A model generated the notes under the pieces. The model saw only the letters and a program-made list of their open reading frames with translations. It ran no database searches and had not been told where the DNA came from. This document shows positions 23,076-33,477 of a stretch of DNA of 64,000 nucleotides, piece by piece. The position numbers were made by a program, and so were the translations under genes. How positions within the stretch are numbered: the stretch's first letter is position 1; each line of letters starts with the position of its first letter. Location: assembly GCA_950295325.1 (NCBI GenBank), contig OX485807.1, positions 24,647,666 to 24,711,665 on the forward strand, read 5' to 3'. Source of the stretch: Polytrichum commune (taxonomy: Eukaryota; Streptophyta; Polytrichopsida; Polytrichales; Polytrichaceae).

Positions 23076-25150
23076 GCACATCTCATGTCTTCCTCTTGGA
23101 GACCTGACCTGGCCTCCAGCCTCTTGTGAATGATGTTGCCACAAGTACGAGAGTGCACAGGCGGAAGCATCAGCATTGCATCATGACACTCCCCCTCTGA
23201 TGCCATCCATTGCAGCCGGCCGCATGCGCAATCTCCCAAGGAACGCTGACCTAGGCTGAAGGTAAAGTTGAGTAAATTAATGTCGACAGACTCTTTTAAG
23301 CAATTTCGCACAACTGTAGTATACGTACGTGTGACAGTACTGGAGTGGCTTTTCACACATTTGGAATCGGTGTCACAAACTTTAACCACAAACAAAAAAC
23401 AAACAAAAAACAACCAAACATTATTTCCAAGTTTTGAAATTATCGTATAAATTTGCAAAGGGAAGTTTCTTTCCCACTCCATATTCATATCATAGGTCAA
23501 CCTGTTTTTGATAATTGGGAGACGAAAACTTGAGTGCAATCGGTGCCCTTTTCAAGGATTGAAATCCGTGGTCTCGTCACTTACTCTTTCCATCATGCCG
23601 ATTGTGACGGTGAAACTTCACGGCTTTTTCCATCACGTGAAAAAATTACGGCTACACATGTGGAACTTCACATCTTTAGGAGACTACATGTATAAAGATT
23701 GCAGGGGGGGGGGGTAATTGGAAATAGGTTTGTCAAATATATGTGACCCTGACAGACTCACTATGGCTTGTTTAGAAAGTCCACCAATATGTTTGAAATG
23801 GTCGTGACATCACTCATTACTAAGGTGATGCACTGCTAGTACTGTTAATTTTGAAAGACCATGTCCCACTTATGTAGGGGCACCCTTGCAAAATGAATAG
23901 TATAAACCTAAGTACAACTCATTTCACAAGAAAGTCTAATGGTTGGGTTAGACTCAGGTCTCGATAATCGAAGCAAAGGATTATTATACTACTTTTTAAA
24001 AATAACAATCAAGTAGATTGTTAGCCTATTGGGGCCCATGCGGTTGGTTAGTTCCCGTGAAGCCTCCATCAACTAGCATCAAGAAGCACAATACATGACA
24101 ATCGCACAACATTATGGTCCAAACAATGCAGCTAGCCTACCCGTCCCCGTTTAAAAAGTGTGCAAGGGATAACATATTAGTAATGTTGTGGTCTCCTTGA
24201 TTATGGCAAGATTTAGTGGTAAAAGGTCATGAAGGATTATCCCAAAGTTCTTGAGGTGGTTCAAGAGACCATCTTGAAAATCTTTGACTGCATGTGAGGT
24301 GTTCACCAATTGCTTGATAGTAAGAGAATCGTTGTGGTTTCCTAGAAGGTCTTTGGGGCTTGGTTTGATATCATTATATGAGAAAGTTTTCACCAATTAA
24401 TCACGGTTGGTTGTGCCAAGGTACTTGGTGTTAACATGTGCTCGGGAAATAGCCAACACTACAAGTACACGAGACATGGCAACTTTTCTTAAGTTGGCGA
24501 GTTTTCATGCAAATCCACTCCAGTGGTAGGTTTTTAGAAATATCAATGACACATGACGATTTGTACCAAACCAAAACAAGTTGCCTAGAACTTACCATAT
24601 GCTTATAGTGTTGTTCCAACCCAAAAAAAAGATTCCCTATTCATTTTGGGCATTAGCTCCCCCAAACACTTCCAACTAGGCTCCCTCAAAACTTCCAAAC
24701 ACTAAATATAAATATGTCCCACAATAGCAGAGCTAGCATAGCCCGTTCAACTAACCACTAAATGGCTCCCAAATGGTTTGAGATCTGAATAGTTTATGCC
24801 TACATGGGAAGCATGTTAGTCAAAGTGGCATGCTCATGGTGCCCGCTTGCCATGCAAAATGTTGGCTACTCAACCACCTAATGCCAACCTCTAGGAATTG
24901 ACCCCAACACATGTTGGAACTAGTAGAAAGCCCTTGCTACCACAACACCCACCCTCATGATACCCAAGCAAATACACAACTCACTTATATATAACCTTTG
25001 GCTAATAGAGTGCCCTCATGGGCCCCTTCCTTACATGGATACCACAAGGGACCACCTCCGACAATGAAATTAAAAAAAAAAAACCAACTCGGTCTTCCTT
25101 AACCCTAACCCTTCAAGCACCCAAGGAGTTTCACACCTCCTTGCATTGAG
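23076..25150. other. No gene recognised
   Basis: The minus-strand open frame of 179 codons at 23000-23539 crosses the MITE end and shows no domain. Minus-strand frames at 24151-24619 read like ordinary protein but are unrecognised. I saw no repeat termini with target duplications here. Confidence 0.4.
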
Positions 25151-27322
25151 TATCCCAATTAGTGCATGTGGTACTTCTCCCCCAAACACGCATTATTTTG
25201 CCAGATCTCAAAATTAATGAGGGCTAATTTGTATAGTGAGTGATACTAAAGTCATGAATACATGCTCATTTACCATACATGCCAAGAATTTTAGTGTGTG
25301 CTCTAAGATTTTGTAGAGTGCATAATTTGTTTTGATGAGCTCAACGAGGCTTCTTCTGTTCAAGTGACACCACTCATTCTTGAGACATCTCCTAACACAA
25401 AAAACAAAAGAAAGCTTACATTGAAAGTTTTTGACACTTTGACTCCTTTAACTCCTAAAACCCTAAATCGTATGTTGGCACTAATTTCCCACGGTGGACA
25501 TTAAGTTCGCCCCTACGAACTATGGGGGTGTCAGATCCGGGCGGGGGGCAGCCTCCAGGGGAATTTTTGAACCCGACCGAAAACTACTGCCCGCCCCGCC
25601 CAACTTCGAAAAAAATGTTGCCCTTGCATTCTTGAAGGCCGTTTGCCCACAAATCCCATATTGAGTGCACTTCGCCTTCAAGGTCTAAAATCCAATATAT
25701 ATGTGCACTTCCTATTAGTAAATAAGCAATTCATTGGGATTTCATTCCGGAAATGAAACCATCAATGAAGCACGTAATTAACTTGGAGGTCAAATAAAAT
25801 TACAAAATCCTCATTAACATCGAGGTTATAATTTTTATGACTTACCATTTGAAATCGTCTTTGTCATTCTAGAATGACACTTAAATTTAGTGTGCTGATT
25901 TAGTATGTATATTTTATAATATTTTAGTAATGCCGCCTACTTTCACAAGTATTCATACACATTCAAACCAATTAAGTGTGATTTAATGTCATTAAGTCTA
26001 ATTAATTATCGTAATTAAATTAATTAATTAAATGTGTATGAATACTTGTGAAAGTAGGTGGCATTACTAAAATATTATAAAATATACATACTAAATCAAC
26101 ACACTAAATTTAAGTGTCATTTTAGAATGACAAAGACAATTTCAAATGGTAAGTCATAAAAATTATAACATCAATGTTAATTAGGATTTTGTAATTTTAT
26201 TTGACCTCCAAGTTAATTCGTGCTTCATTGATGGTTTCATTTCCGGAATGAAATCCCAATGAATTGCTTATTTACTAATAGGAAGTGCACATATATATTA
26301 GATTTTAGACCTTGAAGGCGAAGTGCACTCAATATGGGATTTGTAGGCAAACGGCCTTCAAGAATACAAGGGCAACATTTTTTTCGAAGTTGGGCGGGGC
26401 GGGCAGCAGTTTTCGGTCGGGTTCAAAAAATTCCATGGAGGCTGCCCCCCGCCCGGATCTGACACCCCCATAGTTCGTAGGGGCGAACTTAATGTCCGCC
26501 ATTTCCCACAAGCACTATTGGCCCACCATCACCAAATGGGATAATGAGTTTAGATCCATCGTATCATTAACCTTGGCAACTTCTAAAGTGAATTCTGAAT
26601 ATGCTTCTACCCAAAACTGGAAATGCCACCCTCACCATTGCACCCCACTCATATTGTACTAAAGGCCACTAGTCTACAACATCCCTAGATTTGCATTCCC
26701 ATTTCCTTAGAGTTGAAGATACCTAGATTTGTGTCCATTGTAGGCCTGGGTCTCACACCTTAGATTCCATTCATAGGGTCATAAAGTGACCTATTATTCC
26801 CTCAAAAATTCCCGATGCCCGATTGGGTACGTCAAAAGGTGACCCCAAGTCGCACTAGCTAGTCTCGAGGTACCAAGACGATCTTCCATGATCTCTGACT
26901 TGAGATTTCCGCAAGTCTCCCAACATACACTTATTTACACTACACTGATTCTCGCAACTAGTGAGGGAGGGCTAATAGTGCGTGTGGGAAATTAGTGAAG
27001 GTAATACTAGATTTCTTTACACTATGAAATTAGTGTCACCAAAAGCTCTAGGAAGTATTGTTCATCCTGGCAATAATCATCAATAACTATTCACTGAAAG
27101 TACAGGCATCATTCAATGACAAGCCTATGTGTTGGCATATAATATTTTTATCGCTCTACAAGCACCTTAAAACATGCACTAATTTTTCTGAAATGTATGG
27201 TGAATGAACATGTATTCATGGATTTAGTGTCACTTATTAAAAAAATCAGCCCTCACTAATATTAAGACTTGACAATATAGTGCTTGTTTTGTGGATTAGT
27301 GCCAAAGGCGCTAATTGGGATA
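25151..27322. mobile_element. Long-TIR element F3 interrupted by a Mutator-like foldback element
   Basis: About 170 bp at the left (25151-25330) and at the right (27150-27322) are imperfect inverted repeats, with landmarks TATCCCAATTAG, GAGGGCT, GTGA(C/T)ACTAAA, CATGAATACATG and CCATACAT in matching order. The interior holds the 25493-26500 insertion; without it the element would be about 1.15 kb. The exact outer boundary and the target duplication are not resolved. Confidence 0.6.
25493..26500. mobile_element. Mutator-like foldback element, 470-bp arms, 9-bp target duplication
   Basis: Two arms, 25493-25963 and 26031-26500, are nearly identical reverse complements, with a few scattered mismatches and a 67-bp AT-rich centre. 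The element is flanked by ATTTCCCAC at 25484-25492 and 26501-26509, a perfect 9-bp duplication as made by Mutator-superfamily transposases. The outer 130 bp are GC-rich (GATCCGGGCGGGGGGCAGCC), the inner part AT-rich. No coding capacity is recognised. Confidence 0.9.
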
Positions 27323-28286
27323 ATTAGTGTAGTACGCATGCTTACGTCCAACTAGGCATGCTGAGTTAACGTTTCTCGATACTGCTTCTTTTGAACTTTG
27401 GGAGGAATTTGGTGCGAGTGGTTGGTAACAACACATGCCTTAACATTACCCGACCCCAATGTCTTGGCCCGCCTTCATACAACTAGACAGCCGGCCCACC
27501 ACATGCTAGTGTCCACATGGAGCCATAAACCTGAGTTGGGATCTGTCTTGCCTCGCCTTCACACACGCCACCTTGGTGGCAATGTTAGTTGTGACCAACC
27601 CCAATCTCCACATAGGCATGTGCCTCCAAGCTGGTTGCAAAAGTTGTCCAACCTCATTCAAATGCGAGAACCACCTTGCTGGAACCATGAGTGGAAAAGT
27701 TCGAGGGTTGAGAGGCCTCTATAGATGCCTTTGAACGTGCCCAACCATTGTGTGCATGAACGGTGGAAGAAAGGGCAACCCAGGTGGAGGGGGCAGTGGA
27801 GGCTAGTGGAGAACTTGCGGAGCTAGGAAGAAGTGAAGAGCTCGGCAATGGCATGAAACTAAGGTCGAGGAAGAAAGTGGGTGCAAAACCAAGTGCCAAT
27901 CTCTTGCGATGAAGCATAGGGAGGAGGAATGGGTGTTGCACAAGATGAAGAAACTTAAGGGCTCAAAGGATCCCAAGCACAATGTTGAAAAATGTTGCCA
28001 AACATATAGTTTCCTTGGACCAAGTTGAGGATGGTGGTAAGAAAACCAAGATTGTGAAGTCTACAAAGGATCCACCCACAATAGAGGTAAATCAAACATG
28101 AAATAAAGAAATTGTCTCTGAACGTGGAGCTCCTACAACCTTTGTTAAAGTTTTTCCCTCTTCTTGAAACCACTTTTGACTCTAGAGAAAGTGATTGTTC
28201 CCACACCACCACCACCACCACCACCACCACATCTTCAGTTGTATATAAAAAATTGTCGGTAATCACGTCCCCATTGTGCTACAATA
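27323..28286. other. No gene recognised
   Basis: Contains a CAC trinucleotide microsatellite at 28203-28231 and only anonymous short frames. Confidence 0.45.
28203..28231. repeat. (CAC)n microsatellite
   Basis: Run of CAC/ACC triplets of about nine units. Confidence 0.9.
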
Positions 28287-28528
28287 CACAAACTAAGGGC
28301 ACCAAAAATGTGGACATCTCCAACAAAAGGGGGCATAAATGGCAAGCCGATTCATGAACCCGAGGTTCAACTACGAGTTGACAAATGGCATGCAAGAATA
28401 CACAATCCACAAACTAAGGGCACCCAAAATGTGGACATCTCCAACAAAAGGGGGCATAAATGGCAAGCCGATTCATGAACCCGAGGTTCAACTACGAGTT
28501 GACAAATGGTATGCAAGAATACACATTG
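28287..28528. repeat. 121-bp tandem duplication, two copies
   Basis: CACAAACTAAGGGCACC restarts at 28287 and 28408, and the following roughly 120 bases are nearly identical (few substitutions, such as GGCATGCAAG versus GGTATGCAAG). The high identity suggests a recent event. Confidence 0.9.
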
Positions 28529-29294
28529 ACAAATTTTGAAGAATTATCATCATGAGGATACATATATAAGGTCATGGAACACCGAACTTTGCATTTGACA
28601 CACACGACCCCATCGCCATGAATCAAGTGAAATCTACGACCATATATTGTAGCTAAGCTAGCCTGGCCTCCAACCCAAGCGCGTGTCGAACGAATGCAAC
28701 TCTTGAGGAGGCACAACAGACCCGAGCATTGAAGTATGTTATTGTGCTTATTATTATATTTAAAATAAAGTGGGTGGATAAACGACGGAGTACTCTTGGA
28801 ATATGAGTTGCTTGTTGGATAGGATGATGCCAAACTTGTAGTTCTACAGTTGGAATCCAGATGGGATTTACAAGGCATGCTGCTAACTCCGGACGGCCCA
28901 AGTGACCAGTACAAGTGTCCTCCAAAGATCGCCCCTGCTGCTGCTTTTCATTATTATTAGTAGAAATGCCCCTCCCTTTCCTATATTTCATCAAGACCTC
29001 TGGCTCTGGATGTGTATAACATTTCCTAAGACTAATTAATTTGGACACCATATCACAGTATCATACTGTGTGTATTATTTTTAGAGCAAACACTTGTTCA
29101 CTGTTTTGTCCACAGGTTGTGTAAGCTCATGACATCAGGTGTCAAGGGTGTCCTCGTACACACCTGGATGCCACCAATAGCCTTTCCAAAATGCTGTTTG
29201 AAATTAGTGTGGGCCACACTATTTGTAAATATATGGGTCCAATGTTGGGTGTGATGTGAAGCGTTATAGTTCATCCCAAATCCGGTGCTTGACC
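28529..29294. other. No gene recognised
   Basis: Overlapping minus-strand frames at 28492-29051 have no recognised domain. Confidence 0.4.
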
Positions 29295-29297
29295 TTA

Positions 29298-29771
29298 GGG
29301 TCGCTTCACACTATGGCCGTCCAAGTCGAGAGGCCGTGGGATTGAGTGGCCAAACTTTGTTGAGAGTTCAAAGAAATGGGTTGAGAATAATAGCCAATAA
29401 AATATAGTAAGTGGAGCCTTCGGCTGGGCATAGTGTGAAGCCTCCAAAGGCCAAGCCCAAAGGAGCATCCCACTTTATTCCTTGCTCAAGATAATCCCTC
29501 CAATCTAATGGCCAAGATCTTGTCAATGATTGGTTTTTTAATGAAATAAAACCGATGGCCTCTCAACCATAGTTTGGGTTTCCATTCCCGTCCAGCCCAA
29601 ACTTCCTTCGAGAGTCCGTTGCCTTCTTCAAAAGTGAGCATTTAAAATTGCGACGACCTTTGGACTTTGGCCATAGTGTGAAGGGTCGAGAGGCCGAACT
29701 CTTGGTTACTTACAATTTGATTGGTGGAAATTGACGGCCTCTCGACCTTCAGCCATAGTGTGAAGTGCACC
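29298..29771. mobile_element. PIF/Harbinger-like MITE, TTA duplication
   Basis: The ends GGGTCGCTTCACACTATGGC and the reverse complement of the right end (GGTGCACTTCACACTATGGC) are followed by GTCGAGAGGCCGT on both sides; TTA flanks at 29295-29297 and 29772-29774. Extra internal copies of CATAGTGTGAAG (near 29430 and 29680) suggest a composite or rearranged interior. Confidence 0.8.
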
Positions 29772-29924
29772 TTAGACTCATGCCATTGTTCACGGTTGAA
29801 CACTTTGTCGTTGTGTTCAATCTAGATGTGGCATGGAAAAGGGCGATCAAACAAATTAAGATCGGTAGCTTCTCCGCAGCGGCCATGCTCCAAGGGTTCA
29901 AACTTGGGGCGCCATGAATGTCCT

Positions 29925-30180
29925 TTGTAGGAGGAACAATTTACATATTGAGTGGAATTGCAAGCGACAATGTGAATAGGGCTATTTGCTCTCCGTTGAG
30001 GGCCTTTTGGTGGTTTGAGGGTTGTCCTTGGTGGGGTTAGTTCTCATTACTTTTTATGTGGCAGTATTTTACATATAAGGGGCCCTGCCTTCCCTCGGTG
30101 TGGGCGTGCTTTCTTGGTTTGTAATTCATTTTGACGTTGGCTTTGTTGACCTTTTGTCTAAAAGAAAAAAAGAAAAAAAG
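29925..30180 (+). mobile_element. LINE-type 3' tail
   Basis: The segment ends in GACGTTGGCTTTGTTGACCT-TTTGTCT followed by an A-rich AAAAGAAAAAAAG tail. The same 3' block, inverted, closes the fragment at 30452-30700, and a third copy is at 61630-61676. A shared 3' end plus A-rich tail with variable 5' truncation is typical of LINE-1-like or LINE-dependent SINE insertions. Confidence 0.6.
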
Positions 30181-30451
30181 AAGTTATAGTTGCTACAACA
30201 TATGGTGCATAGCATGTTGCTCTCGTCCAATTTTCTTTATAGGGAGACAAAACCATGGGTTGATCCTTTATTTATTTATTAAGAGCTTGTCAGCTTGTCA
30301 GCTTGTCACATGTTGGAGCAATAAATTGAAAAAAAGTAAAACAAATAGAATTGAAATAAATGAATAAATCAGAAACATCTAATTCAATGTACGGGGAGAT
30401 TTTTGGGCATAATTGGTTGAGATCCTAGTGTTTGCAAGTCCAACCGGTTAC

Positions 30452-30700
30452 TTTTTTTTGTTTTTTTTTTGAGACAGAAGGTCAACACAGCCAGCGCCAA
30501 GTGAATAAAACCAAAGAGAAAACGCGCCCTCACCGAGGGGAGGCGGAACTCCTCGGGCGTGAGACATCGCCACGTAAAGAGAACCAAACAACCGACCCCA
30601 CCACAGACAACCCACCGAGCCCACCGAACCGAGGATCCCCCAACCCACCTACCAAGGACAACCCCCAAACCCCCACCCCGCACTTAAGTGGGGCCAAAAT
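30452..30700 (-). mobile_element. 5'-truncated LINE-type insertion with flanking repeats
   Basis: On the minus strand it reads GGTTGTCCTTGGT... and closes with GGCGCTGGCTGTGTTGACCT-TCTGTCTC and an A-rich tail at the low-coordinate end. CAACCGGTTAC (30441-30451) and CAACCGATTAC (30701-30711) look like a target duplication with one change, but a similar CAACCGGTTAC also occurs at 30803, which weakens that reading. Confidence 0.6.
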
Positions 30701-30711
30701 CAACCGATTAC

Positions 30712-32319
30712 ATGTTGACATCTTCCACTTTTCTTTTTTAAGTTGGGGTATATTCTCTAAATTCCTTTAAAACAATTTGTAATCTCCTAAAGTCTGAAGC
30801 CTCAACCGGTTACTTGCTAAACTCAATCGATTCATCTGTAATTGAGTGGTCAGTTGTCCCCGTTCATTGGTATGATTTGAACATGCAGCCACTGCATCTC
30901 ATGACGTGATTGGCAAAATCTAACAATTTTATTTATAATTTTGGCACAAAGGAATGAAGGAATCTTATAAATTTGGTGGCAATAACTATTGATTGTGTTT
31001 CAAAACACTAGATTATGTGGACCTTATGTGATCATTCTTCTTTATTGGACACCTTATGTTTGAGTGGTACGTAGCAAGGATGCCAAAAGAGACATGTATT
31101 ACGATGAGATTAGATTACGTCCAAAAAATGTATAAAAAACATGAGTTAAAAATAATACAATCGGGAGGTCTTGTGTGATCAATTTAAAGAGAAGGTGAAT
31201 CATGCTTTGGACGATCGTGACTTTTGCATCGCTATTCTAATTCTCAAAATTGAAATGACAATCTTTGTTATTCACAACAAGGAATTTGATGACGAGACGA
31301 TTATTGAACCGATTCAACAATCCAAAACGCATGTGGAGTTGAAAACGCCCATAATAGGGTCACATACCTCATATAGGATTTATGATGAGTGTTGCGTAGG
31401 GATCGAGGAGATTCAATAACCACACTAAGTACCCCTATTAGTGTGGGTTACTGATTTGAGTTAGGTTACGCGCTGCTATAACTTTTTACTGAGATTGTCA
31501 TTTTATTATTATACTGTAATTACATATAAGTCGGTGCATCTTTCTAAACTGCGTCTTTGAAATTGAACCTTCAGGCAATTCACCAAACTGTATTTCACAC
31601 GGAAATACTGTATGTTAGAGAAAAATACAAGAAACAGCTGGAACCATAGAACTACAATAAGTGGCCAATTCATCACAAGGAGATTAGAATGTTGGCTGAG
31701 TTGGCTCAAATTTCTCCCCACTCACCAATGTATGTTCATTTGGGAAAACGATTGTCAATAAAAAATAAAATTGGCCAATGATTTTCATTAACATTTCCAA
31801 AAATGGACATAGCCATTCTCCAAACACATTATTATAAGTAATTTGATGCATTACAATCACAACTAATCCGAGTACTAACATGAAATAAATCTTCTCAATA
31901 TGATGGTGATTGTCACTTCGGCTACTACAACAAACATGGGCATTAGTGTGATTTTTTGACCAATCAGTTAGTCGCAAACGTGTAGTGCCCTACTATTATC
32001 ATGTGTATGAGTGGGAATGTGTTATGCTTGCTTAAAACCACAAGGTATGTGACAATTGCATGCAATCATGAGTTTCCATGTACCTAATACTAGTGATAGC
32101 AAGTGTTGGAAACTGGCTTGATGACTATATCATTCAAATGTGTACACACACACACAATGGATCTTCATTTTAAATTAATGATAATTCTTGAATTTGTTTA
32201 AGAAATCGAAGGAAATGACAACAATTTGGCCACAACACCCCATTGCTCTAGGACATTAGCCTTTTTAAGGAACATCTTGTTATACTTTTAGTCCCATAAG
32301 CGCTTTGGCTTCCTAGACT
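30712..32319. other. No gene recognised
   Basis: Short frames only; one end of an F2-like repeat near 31423-31510. The CACTA element begins at 32323. Confidence 0.4.
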
Positions 32320-32322
32320 ATA

Positions 32323-32350
32323 CACTACAAGAAAACCAGCCCAATGTGAC
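32323..32350. repeat. CACTA left terminal inverted repeat
   Basis: 28 bp, perfect match to the complement of 49994-50021; begins with CACTA. Confidence 0.95.
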
Positions 32351-33470
32351 TAGGTTTTATGACTACAATACAGCATAAACCAAAATGTGACTAGCACTGT
32401 TTGTAGTCATTTTGAGTTAGTCACTTCGGACAATCTGACTAGGGGTCATATCGGACACTTCTTGTTCCCAATGTTGCGTTCCCACAGTGTTTTGGGACCT
32501 CAAAACGGGACCTGCAATGAGACTTGGACCATATGACTCTATATAGTCATACCTCTATGACTATATGTAGTCATCTATATGCAAATAGGGTCTGTTTGGC
32601 ATGACTATGTGTAGTGAGGTATGTGTCAATACATGACTAGTTCCATCACTACGCATAGTAGTAAAATGGTGACTGTTTGTAGTCATACATTGAGTTGGGA
32701 GCATACGACTCTTTGAAGTCACATCTATTTGACACCCCATAGTCACAAATGTTGAAATAGCTTCGTGGTGATATGACAAATTGTAGTGAGGTATCAGTCA
32801 ATACATGACTGGTTTTATCACTACGAACAGTAGTGAGATGATGACTGAAATGCGTCATAAATTGAGTTGGGATAATAAGACTCTTTGAAGTCGCATCTAT
32901 TGGACTACACATAGTCACGAATACTGAAATGACTTCTGAATGCTATGACTAATTGTAGTGAAATATTGGTCTCCAGTACTGAAATCATGAGATGGGCATG
33001 ACTAATTATAGTGAGGGTTTAGAGAATATAGCAATGGTTTGATCACTATGCATAGTGATTTGATTGTGACTGTATTACATCATACACACCTGAGAGAATA
33101 CGACACTGTAAAGTCAAATGTGCGTCACTACACATAGTCACCCATATCATCTGATGACTGCATGGAGTCCTTGTATACTCGTTTCTTTCACTACTGGGAG
33201 TCAAAGTTCAATATTAAATCGGAAGCATTTGTCTAGGACTTGATTGTCCTTAGTTTAGTGCAAACGTATGCCATGCAGTCGAATCTGCCATTCTTACGGT
33301 GCATAGTCATAGATTTTAGTTTCAGATTAGTGGGATAATGAGACATCAAGACTATTACAAGTCAACCGTGCGGTTGTGAGCACTGCGTCAGGTCATGCAA
33401 ATGATTTGAACACATTTCATTGAAAGAGAAAATTTCATAGCTGAAACATGATGCTCTGCAACTGGAACTC
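32351..33470. promoter_or_regulatory. CACTA left subterminal region, dense TGACT/AGTCA dyads
   Basis: Dozens of short motifs of the form TGACT-N6-AGTCA or half-sites occur here; two clean dyads are ATGACTCTATATAGTCAT (32533-32550) and ATGACTATATGTAGTCAT (32557-32574). In En/Spm the subterminal repeats are bound by TNPA and set transposition competence; by analogy these dyads are candidate binding sites for the element's own protein. The region also lies just beyond the stop codon of the TNPA-like gene and so contains its 3' end. Confidence 0.7.
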
Positions 33471-33477
33471 CATCACT

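Noticed and set aside
23000-23539. 179-codon minus-strand frame
   Set aside because: It runs across the end of a MITE, has no recognised domain and no splice or start context; probably chance.
26329-26511. 60-codon minus-strand frame at the palindrome end
   Set aside because: It lies wholly in the arm of the Mutator-like foldback element and is mirrored in the other arm; no protein features.
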